From contig BROG01000025.1 in the NCBI GenBank assembly GCA_030159075.1, forward strand, positions 2,269,501 to 2,333,500: a DNA stretch of 64,000 nucleotides, given 5' to 3'. Of the stretch, positions 41,001-53,000 are shown one piece after another. The notes below the pieces were generated by a model, which was not told where the DNA came from, made no database searches, and worked only from the letters and a program-made list of their open reading frames with translations. A program made the position numbers and the translations under genes. Source of the stretch: Atrina japonica (Eukaryota; Mollusca; Bivalvia; Pterioida; Pinnidae). Numbering within the stretch: the stretch's first letter is position 1; each line of letters opens with the position of its first letter.

Positions 41001-44000
41001 AACATTTGTATTCTTCCATTGATGCCAGCAATATCAATCATTGGCGTTATTCATTTATTCTAGGCATTTTATGCATGAACTGTTAAAATTTCCGATGGCA
41101 ATTTATCTTTTTAGGCTTTTTAAACAAAGTTTTGGTCTAATCAAATGAAGGGGTTTTTTGTATGAAAATGACAGCCTGTATGCCTCTAAAACACAATTTC
41201 TAAAATTTGTGTATCAGCGATTTTTATCCAAAGTCGCAGTTTTATTTTATAGATATTTTCTCACCTTTTATAAACAAAAACAAATTTCATTTAAGCATTA
41301 CTCATAGAAGATCCTAACATTATTATGTCTTATATGGTGTTGAAGCAGTCACATTCATCCCACTTTATCTGGGAAATTACAAATCATATGGCTTTTTGTT
41401 ACCATTCATAAATGGAAATCTTGATGTTTCAAACATTTTAGGTGGTCAATTGAATTTCACCTCATCAAAATTTTACTTCAGATGTTCATCCAATTAACTG
41501 GAGTACTTGTTTTATTTCAGAACCTGAAACCTGCAAGTTAGGGCTGGCGTCAACATTTACCACTGGATTTTTTATGAGGGCTTTGTTACTTCCCTTTACA
41601 CCTATTAAAGAAAGGATTAATTTCTGCAGGTATGAACCCTTTGAACCCTTAGTATTTAGATTTTTTATGCTGCTCTTTTAGATAAGAACAACTGATAAAA
41701 AATCTAAGTTCTTATTCATCTTTGCTTGGTAGTTATCAGGTAATATTATGGAATCAGAAAAGATTTTGTGGGTTTAAAATTTCGTTGTTTTAAAAATAAT
41801 ACAATTTCATCGACATTAAATTTCGTTGAACTAAAAAAAAACATGTTTTTGAAAGAACCTATAACTTTTACTAGGTATAATATATGTAAAATTTTGTCAT
41901 GGTTTAAATATTGTTGATAAATGAAAACAACAAAATAAACAAAATTAAACTCTCAACAAAATGTTCTTATTCTACAGTAATATATTTTCTTAACATATTG
42001 TCATTATATTACAGTGATTTTGATAAAGCAGAAGTTCTCATATCAAATCAGCTAATGAATTGTCCAGATCTGGAGATGGAGAAATTCAAAATGCTGTTGG
42101 CATGGATAAAGAAGAAAGTTGAATCTGTTTGTCTTGAGATTCCCCGCCCACCTCCACCAACTTGTGATGGCAGATATATCCAGAAGTGTCTGTATTCACT
42201 GAAACCCTATCTGTCAGCAAAAACAGGTCATATAGATGAAGTGTGTAGGTATGTACAAGTAAAACGGATGAAGTGTGTAGGTATGGACATATAGAATAGG
42301 TGAAGTTTGTATGTACAGGTAAAACAGATGAAGTGCGTAGGTATGGACATATAGAATAGGTGAAGTTTGTATGTACAGGTAAAACAGATGAAGTGTGTAG
42401 GTATGTACAGGTAAAACAGATGAAGTGTGTAGGTATGTACAGGTAAAACAGATGAAGTGTGTAGGTATGTACAGGTAAAACAGATGAAGTGTGTAGGTAT
42501 GTACGGGTACACTCTGTAGTCATGCATGGATTTCCCAGTCTATTTTTATCACTGAATAACAAGTTGGTAAACATAGCTCCCCCAAGTTGTAATCTAATAA
42601 CCAAAACGAAGCAGACGACAAAAAAATTATGCAAAAAGAAATTATCCCCAAGAATTAAGTCAGTGAAATGATTGAAGTAAGTGCAGGCACCATCCAGAAG
42701 AAATTTCAGTAATAATAGACTAACAGGTCATGTAAGAAGAAATTTAGAAAAGGCAAACTTTGAACTTTCAATGAGAGAACTGACAGAATTTTAGCAACAT
42801 GCTCCTTTCCTGGTTCGTAAAATCTGACATACAATAATCATTGTCTGATGTAACTTCTTCCATGTTTGAAAAAATCGTTTCAGCAATTTCTCAGCACACT
42901 TTTCATAGAAATTTAAGTGAACAATTTGGCATGGAATCAAATTTGAGAACAATATAATTTTTCCATGACATTTTTTTTACCATAATCCCTCAAATATCTT
43001 GATCTATGAGGCATTAAACATTTTCAGAATGCAGATAATTGTATCTCTCTGAATTAAAACTTGAAACAAATATCACTGAACTGAAATGTATGTCTCAGTT
43101 CGAAACGATGGAAAATTAAAATCAGATACCAAAGTATTAATCTTCATGATATCCAAGAAACAAATATACAAAATCTGGCAAACGTTTGACAAACACTGAG
43201 ACTCCTAGAAATCCAGAAGTGGGATCAGGTGTCGTTTAGGAGGAAGCATCCCCTGTTGACTGGTCACAACCACCACGAGTCCACGATCAAATTCAAATGA
43301 AACAAGGGAGGAACAAATCCTCGTCACTTTTGGTACATATGACTCAACAACTACTATCAAACCGGTAACTCAACATTTCATAGAAATGGTTTAATTGTGT
43401 TTGTCGTGTCATTTTGTCATTGCTGTATTGAATTTCTTTGTTTTAGATTAATCAGCGTTAACTTGTCTTTCCAGTGCCGTCGCAGAGTCATTGACCTGCA
43501 TTGAAGAATCAGCAAAATTATGTCCACTTGAAATGACACTAGAAGTATACCAATCCATTGACATTATCATTGGCATTGTGGGTAATAAATGTGAAAATCT
43601 GACAAATGAAAAGTTGTGCAATCTTCAGAGAGAGGGACGTGAACTACCCACTTGCAAACTTCCTGAAGCGGAGAAGTGTGCTGCAAATTTAGAAGATGAT
43701 GCAAATAACAGTTACTTAATGTCTCAAGATGCATTTTGCAAGTAAGATTTTTTTGGTTATCTTAGTTCACTTGTACTATAGGCATTTCAAATGAGATATT
43801 CCAGTAACATTAAATCTAGCACTGTCATTTTAGCTTGACCACTGAGTCATTTTCAACCCCAATGCCCACAAAGCACTACTGAGTGAAGGACTTGCTTTTG
43901 TAACTTATAGCTACCTGTTCTATTGTTATGCGTACTCATGTGTTTAGAATAGAATATATAGCCATATCCCTCACTGAAAAATTTGAGCCAGTTTTCGGTT

Positions 44001-47000
44001 CATATCTAGTAGGCCTATCTATGGAATATGATAAACAAGATTTGTCCATTTCATTAAAAAAAGGTCTGTATTTTAGGTTTCAGCTGTCACATTTGTTGTG
44101 TAGCAATTCATTTTGCAGACAGGATCTCCGTGGTCATGTGGTTAGAGCATCACGCTTAAAACCATGAAGTACCTCACCTCTAGGAACCTGCACCGACCAA
44201 AAGTGAGAGGCGTCATGGTTCAGCACGTGATACTCTAACCACTCAGCCACGGAGGTCCCATCTATTTTTGACATAATGCCGACTCTTAAGATATTATAAT
44301 CTATTGATACAGTTAAACCTGTCTTGAGAGACCACCCCATCTGTCATGTGGTTTCCCAAAACAGGTGGTCCCTTAAAAGAGGTTTAATTTATAGAATAAT
44401 TTAACTGACTGGTATTCAAGATGTGGTCCCACAAGACAGGATTTTACTGTGTAAATGTCATAGGGACAAAATATTAATTTTATTTACTTAATGATTTTAA
44501 TGTTTTATAATTAACTTGTCTGTCAGTATTCGTCTCCGTTTATGTCCGTAGTAAATTATCGTTTACTTGTTGTTAGTCCGTCACTGTATGTTATGTGCTC
44601 TGTGGTCTAAATTGTTATGTCACGTGAAGCTACGTATTCGTATTTTGTTGATCGAGAGTTGTTATGTCCAAGTATGAGAGTGGTCAAGCAAGTTTTGTAC
44701 GAGTTTTCCCGCACTTTTTAACTAACTTACGACATTCAGACGAATGCATCAGATCAGGAAAGATGTTTTAGCGTTCAATGCTAAATTTTATATGTCTAAA
44801 TAAGTTCATTTATATGGTCACCTTCTTGTATAATAAACGATGTGAAGAATGAAAAAGTTATTCGTCTTTCAAAAACTTCAAAGGACCTGTGACATTAATA
44901 TTATTATTGTCCACTCGTTATTTACAATAATTTAGAAATACCGATATTTTCAACACCTGTCTTTCTATCAATTTTACGCAGCGGGATACTCTAATGTTCT
45001 TATTTCATGTTTAAGATTAACAATTGACGAACACTGAATCACTTTACAGGCATGTATGATTGTGTATGTATGGAGGCATGCAATATTTAGCTCTTTTCTG
45101 AAACATTGGGGGTAAGGGGGAGCTCATTCTATTGCTCAAGATATCAGCATCAAGTATGAGAAGTTCTGTTGTGGTCAAGTTCACCTGCTTCTGCTCATTA
45201 CATAGCAACAAAACTTGCATGGTATAGATGTTGTATGACTCCTAATACATGGAGTGCTTCAGTTGCTTGATTGGTCCTGGTTTTTGGAAAAAAATGATAC
45301 TTTTTTATGTCTTTTTTTTTTTTTTTTTTTTATTGCTGTTATTGAGAAGATTGCTTGAGGTTGGGTCGGTTGGCAGGAGAGGGTTGTATAGTATGATGGT
45401 GTTATGTGAGCATTGTAATCTTTGATTTCGCTATGTTTTATGTATGTATGTACATGTATGAATGGATTGTGTAACTCATGTATTTTATGGAATGTTTGTG
45501 ATTGCTTTTCACAGAAATAAGTTGAAAGCTGAGAAGTGTGTAAAGATCAATACTGGCACTTGTACCAGTACTGAGAAGAAAACTGCCTTCTTGAAAAGAA
45601 TAGATGATGCAGTACAGCTTTCTACATTTGATTGCTCTGGGTACTCTGACAAAAATGGCGTCTGTGTTTTACCAAAAGTGTGCAATATGTCTTCAGCTTT
45701 GACAGAAATATGGAAGTTACATGTCACAGCTAAAAATATGTCTGCTTCAGGTTCCAGTCAGATTCAAATCAGCAAGTAAGGAGTTTGTTTACTCGGAATT
45801 ATGTAGAACAGTAACTATTTCATACCTTTTATTGTTTTTTATATTTTAAACTCTAATTTTTGTGATGCACTCTTTCTGTTTTGTTATACCACACCCTGAT
45901 CTTAATGTCGTCACAAAACCACTGTCGGGAATCACCATGCTCTTTCCTACCTGTGGTTTGATGTGCCAGAAATCACCCATGCATATTTTTGTTATTCGTA
46001 AAGCCTCGGCCAATGCGAGTAAGCGTTGCTCACATTTGTCAAGTAATCAAATCGAGGCTTTTAAACAATTTCAGAATTGTATTAGATCAACGGACTACGC
46101 AATAACTTTCGTTGCTGATCACAACTACTGTGATTGGATAAATTAGACTCACCTGCTCCTTATAAATATTCATTAACCAAGAATCATTTCAGGCACATGA
46201 AACCACGGGTAGGAAAGGGCCTATTGATTTTGGACCTTGGTTTTACAACAATGTGATCTTAATAATTTTTGGTTCGTCTGTCCATCCATTTGTCCTGCAT
46301 TGCAATATTTTTTATCTTGTCAAATAGCTTGAATCCATTATTTCAAATTTTGATCAAATCCACTTGGATGCTTTAAGTCATTCTGAACTAGTATGAGTTC
46401 GGTTATACTTACTTACTTACTTATCCAATTTGTCCCCAGTGGGACATGTGGCTGGAATATGTTCATTATACTTAACATTCCCCAATATTTGCCAGAGTTA
46501 TGGAACCTTAAAAGATCTCTATGAATGACTAAAGCTCGCAGGGGCATTATTGTTTCAAGAGACCTAATTCTTTTATTATGGTTCTGTCATTCTTGAAATG
46601 ACATCAAATGTCTACTCCAACACAAACCACTTGATTACCTCCCTTTGTTTCTCAATTCCATTCATTCATTTTCATTTACAGTGAAATATTCATTATTTGT
46701 TCTGATTCATTACTAGAATACATGTAAATTCCTTTGTTTTAATCTTCCCAATCTTGACTATTATTATTTTTGGCAAGTACTCTGCTAATATTTTATCTCA
46801 TATGCTTTATATCAATGTGTTTATATTATTGACAAAGTAAAAATGAAGATGTACCAATTAATAATCGAAGCTAACTCATAGCCAAACTTTATTCACGTAA
46901 ATTTCATATGTGAATCAACATTTAACGTGAAATTCGTGTGAATTTAACAGTATAAGCTGGATTAAACGCATACTCTGTCACATTGGATTTTTTTGTATTG

Positions 47001-50000
47001 AAAGCTTCAAATATTCAACATTTTTCAAACTTCAATGTTTCGAACTATTCACAAAGTCCCAAATAATTTCGTTATTTAACGCTACTTCTAAACATTTAAT
47101 AATTCGAACTTTTTTTTTAGTTGAGTTTCTCGATGTTTCAAATAATTTTTTTGGCCCATTTGTTTAAAAACAACTAAAATTCCTACATATAATTCAAAGT
47201 CAGAATTTACATGTGTACTAAATTGCCCCATGATAATTCTACTCCCTCAATCCTCAATGTTTTGATTTCACGAAAATTAAGTTAAATTTAGCACTAATTA
47301 TGAATCATAATGACCATTTATGTCTTAAATGGTTTTAAAGCAGTCATATACACCTTATAGAACCTGTGAAACTAAAAACGTATGGTTCTCAATCATCATC
47401 CACGATTCGAAGTCCTGATGTTTCAAACTTTTCTAGGTGGTCCCTTGAACTTCGACTCATCAAAGTTTTACTGTAATATGTTTTTAAAAAATCCCAGGTT
47501 GAAAAAAAAACTTGTTATATTGTCTTTTCAGATGTGAACAATGGGCCAGTTAATATATGTATTCTTACATGGATGACAGGAATATCAGTTGTCTGTGTAT
47601 ATAATTCATTTTTGGCAATATAATTTATGCATGTTATGTTAACAATTTCTACAGCGAGATATCTTTTTAGCCTTTTTAATGAATGTTTTGCACTAATCAC
47701 AGAATTTTTTTTTTTTTTATAAAAATGACAGCCTGTATGCCTTTAACGTGAAATTTTTTCACATAGAAATCAGGTTAATAATTTCATTTGAACAAAATTT
47801 GTGTGCGTAGTTATTCTTCTTGAGTCCTTATGATTAGTATCACACATTTGTAACCTTCAGAGCATTTGTTCTTCAGACTATGTGTAGACCTTACCTCGAC
47901 ATTGCCAGGGTTAATCACGGGATGTAACTCGATCCAATACTCCATCATCAAACAAGCTTATCACGCCATCCTCCGTGTACATAACTGCGCAGGTTCTTTG
48001 GTAGTAACACCAAAACCGGATTTGTTGGTAAACTTGACACAATGCTCAATCCGAATGAACAATGGTTTATCAAAGATAATTGAAGACGAAACTTTCGGGA
48101 TCAGTGAGCTCTGCACATTTGTAGAAGAAGTGACGACATGTGTTACAGCACAGATGCGAAATTCCACCATTTTGCTTTCATCACAAGTCATGGAGACCAT
48201 GAGTGTAGTTAGTGGTTTCTATTCTGTTTGCCAAACAATGGGTAAGTGTTTCCCGTTTCTTTGTGTTATATAGTAATATACAAATTCATACACAAGTATT
48301 CACAAGGTAGAAATTGATATTTTGTTTACCGATTAAAAAAATTAAGTGTCAATCATTTGGTCGCACTCGAAAACTTGAATTTTATCAGAAGAGGAGTTTC
48401 ACAACTTGTTTATATGTACAGATGAAGCATATGTTGAAATAAATTTTGTATACCCACCTATTTTCACGCTTTTTAATTTTCACCATTTTAACCCTTGGAC
48501 TAGAGGACGAATTTGAAATTAAAGCCAAATTTTCAAGTTAAATAATTAAACCATGGGCATACACGTACATTTACGAGATTATGATGATTTAGAGCAAATT
48601 TAAGATGGGCGAATATATTCGTAAAAGGGCGTAAATAATTAGGGGGCAAAATTTCCAAGTATACAGTACATACTGTACTGTAAATAGTGTAAATCCAGTT
48701 TTATTTGCGAGAATTTAATGTACGCTTAAGTTCGCGAGAGCTCTTGCTTGCGAAAATAAGATTATTGCATAATGAAGTATGATAATAGTATGGCAAAATT
48801 GGCATAAGAAAGCGCGAAAATATTATCTTGCGAATAAATTTAGAACTTGTGTATCACGAAAATAAAGTCCCACAAATATTTCCAGATTTACAGTATACCA
48901 CTTGACCAAAGCATTTAAAGTTTACAGAATTATTTTAATCTTGAATCAAACATTAATTTTATATATTTATTGACAATGTAAAAGAAAGAGAGTTGTTCAT
49001 CTTTTAGTTAGATTTAACCTATGTTCAAATATAACCCTCAGTTAAATATGGTTACCAACGCATATATATCCTAGGGTTGAAATCTTGATAACTGTGCCAA
49101 TCTTAAGCCAGTTTGAATTAAGAACCCTCAGTTGGTTAAAATATGTAACCGTGCCTTAAAGTTTGCCTAAATTTCCCATATTTTACCAATGGTTTATTAA
49201 CCATAGTTGGATTTAACCAACTATTGAGCAATAGAATTTAACCAAAGTATAAATTTTAATCCCTGGTCATGATATTTAACTGAGGATTAAAATTTAACCA
49301 GTAGATGAACAACTGGATCCAGATGAGACGACCTGTAGTTTTGTGTATGGTTACTTGTATGTATGTGATGATGTGGGGTGGGATACTGATTCATTCAATC
49401 ATAGACTGATACCTTGCTATCTGGAACTCAAAGTCAAGTTTTAGGAGCATCGCACTTTAAACCATAGAGTTTATCATCTTTAGTTAGTCTGGGTTCGAGC
49501 CTCACTGGAACCTAAGCTAAGATTTTGTGAGAAAGTTTACCAGTTTACTTGCGGAAGTCTGGTTGTCTCCTCCTGGACACAGTGTAACCAAGTTTTATCC
49601 TCTACCTTTAAAATCCAGGCACCACCATGTACCTGGAAAATGACTGTTTGCACCATTTAAAAAAAAAAGTTTGACCTGGAAAAAAACAAGCATACTTGGC
49701 ATATGTGTTTAGCAAGCTTGTTTCTGGTTATAGCAACATTATACACTTGACAAAAAAACTCAAATAATTCCACTCTAGGACATAATATGGTTTGTAAGCC
49801 TGATTTAATTCAAAGACCTGAATATCTGCAATAAAGCTATCATTGGTTTACCTTAGCTGGTACCTATATCCTACATATATGCTACCTGTCAAACCATGGC
49901 TGTAAAGAATTTTGAGTTAAGAAATTGCTAAAACATTTTTTGTGTTTTTTCTTTCCAGGAAACAAGGTACCTTCAGTTTCTACAAATGGTATGTACAATA

Positions 50001-53000
50001 CATGTATATTTAAACTCTACATCCTTGTTGAGGTTTTAATCCTCTGTGAAAATCAGTACAACAGAACCTGTCATGAGAGACCACCCTCTCTGCCACTGAA
50101 ATGTGGCCTCCCAAGACAGGCAGTCTCTTAACAGAGTTTTTTTCTTACAGAGTTATTTAACTGAGTGGCTTCCAAAATGTATGGTCACAAAAGATACGTG
50201 GTCTTTTACCAAAGTGGTCCCTCAAGACAGGTTCCACTGTACTCCTAGATACTACTCCTAGACTTTACTTAGATATTAAGATATTCTGTTATACATTGTC
50301 CTGTTTAGGGTCACATGTCATTTTAACTTAAAGTTACCATGCATATGTTTTCTATTTTTACTTTGTAAGTCAAACATAATTACATGGAATTAAACATTTA
50401 AAAAAAAAAAAAATACCTATTAATTTCTTTTATCAAATTTTGATGGAATTTAATTTGAAGCCTTACATCAATAAGATTTAGTACAAGTTTATTTGTGGAC
50501 AAGGGGTTTATGTATGTGAATGGCTAGAGCATCATGTTTTGAACCATGAAGTCTCTCACTTCCTGTTAGCACAGGTTGTATCTTCCCGGGTACATTGTAA
50601 CCAGGTTCTCTCCTCCAGCATTAAAAACTGGCTACCGCCATGCACCGGTAACTGAAAAATTGTTGAGTTTGGCGTCAAACAAAAATAAAAATAAAAAAGA
50701 TTTGTGGACAACATTCAGCAAGAGTTATGGGACTTTGATATTTTAAATGCCTTACTACTTGGGGCAGAGTATTTTTAAACCACTCCTTATGGATTCAGCA
50801 TTTGTCTTTTCCAGAAACATCTGACTGCCATCTGGATGTTGCAAGTATGTGTCTCACAACGTATCTGAGCAGGGTCTCGTTTATCGGCTTCATGCGGGAG
50901 GAAGACCGAGCTATAATATGCAAGTAAGTAAAGAACTGTACAAAAATCACCGGTCAAAATGTATTTTCCCAAGAAAATAATATTAATGTCTATCAAATGG
51001 TTTTCCTTTTTTTTTTACAAATCTCTGCATTTGCAAGCTAAAACAAACATTTTGATTGCCACTCAAAATATACAATATTCAAATTTTGTTATGGTGAGTA
51101 CTGCTTTTTGATATGTTCTGTACCTGTTATAGAAATGTGTCTATCGTAACTGATAGATCTAGAACCTAGGAGTATATCATATGGGACTTCTAAAACATGT
51201 ACAAAAGTCTTTAATGTTTGACAAGTTATAGATCTTGTTTTTTGGTGTTTTTTTTTCACCTACTCAATGTATGTATCATAAGTTTTGTTTTCTTGGATTT
51301 TGATAAATCTTTTGCAGATTTTAGATAGTTTGACAAAAACTTTACTTTCTGAATTATAGTAGTTCAAACTTAACCTGTTTTGCTGAATACATTAATTCTG
51401 AATTATATGTAAAATTCTGATTTTCTGAATTACATGTAATGTTCTGTATGACTGTCAACATACAGTACAGTGCCAGAAGTTAATGAACGATTATAACTCT
51501 CTCTTTACTTTGTATACAAAATTATCTTTTTTTTTTCTTTTTTTTTTTTATAATCCCCTGGGTATGTTTTTTGTTCATTTTTTTAAATTTCATTTTCTTA
51601 GAAATATTGGGAGCTTAGTCCATATAGTTTCTTCCTATAAATCACTGATTATTCCGTGATACTAAAATTCTTAGGTACAACCTAGTTTCTCTATAATAAG
51701 TATTTTTTGGAGTACTTTACTAAGATAAAAACATTAAATGATGTTTAAAAACCCATCAAACAAGAATAGATGTATTTAACTTCCTGATTAACAACCTTGT
51801 TCAAATAAAAACCTTCTGAGTTCAATCTGAATGTATTTTAAGTATAATTGTAAAGAAATTTAAGAAAAGAGACTTAAAAAAAATGATATCACTGAAAACT
51901 ATTTCAAAAAGATTGCTTTATATATGAAGTAATGGAAAAACGATGTTTGTTCATAAACTTATGGCATGACACTGTACCTTGTAGAGATATATGTTACTTG
52001 TTAAAAAACAACTAATTGTAATCACATACATCCATAACAGTGATATTAAAATACATCAAATATGGCATATTTTTGAAAATATGGCACTCCGATATTACAT
52101 GTAAATCAAGTTCAAAAACCAGATATTTGCATATACAATGGAATCTATATGTCTCAACATTCATGGTACCATCCCTGTTAGTTCAAGATATCTGAAATTT
52201 TGATTTAACATATATTTATCTATCAATCAATATAACTAACATTTTGTCTCATCCAATTTTGACATAACGAGATTCCACAGTAGTTTTGATGATTCAGTTT
52301 CATCTGTTTTTTGTTTATCATCATCATTTTAGGGAATATATTGTCAGTTTTGCATTGGGATTGGGCAGAATGTTGACTCTGATTATATAAGGTGGAAAAA
52401 ACATGGTATCAGTAATACTATTATGAAGCTCTTTTATTTAAGGTTTTCAATGCTCTTCAACTAGTCAACAATATTATATGTTGTAGTACCATGCTGTATC
52501 ATCCATTAATTACCAATTGTTGTCAATCTTTCAGAGAGAAAGAATTTATGTCCAATGTTTGCCTGCCATCAGCAACAAAATCATGTTCACGCCCTCGCCA
52601 AAACTTTATCATGAGTATTTCTAACTTGACAACATCCATTTTGATGAAAAACTCGTCATTCTGTGAAGGAGAAATAGACGATGAAGAAGAACCACCGGTC
52701 CAGCCCACATGCTCACCAGCTCTAGCGGTCAATTGCATGTCAAAACTCGGAATAAATATTTCGTATTTCGGTACCGATATGGTAAACCAGAGACAGATCT
52801 GTAGGTAAGTTATAAGGAGTTGAAATCTGAGGTCCTTTTGTTATCTCATCAACCCCTGAAAAGCAATGGAATCTGCTGTAAATCAATGACTTTAGACCAG
52901 TCAAAATGTGTCTTTAGGAATGAATGAGTTAAAATGAAAAATCTCGAATTTTTGATTCACAGTTTTTCTTGCATGATCAGAAGCAATCTTTATGCGCAGC

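Noticed and set aside
42086..42634. 182-codon minus-strand frame with HTSSVLPVHTYTLHLF repeats
   Set aside because: Arises from the 32-bp minisatellite read backwards; overlaps a well-supported + strand exon.
45862..46146. 94-codon open frame
   Set aside because: Lies over a MITE with terminal inverted repeats; no family resemblance.
48242..50814. Gene boundary between exon 29 and exon 31 (two separate genes)
   Set aside because: Exon 29 ends in phase 1 with a good donor, exon 30 and 31 have good acceptors in matching phase, and no poly(A) signal in a credible place or first exon with signal peptide was seen.
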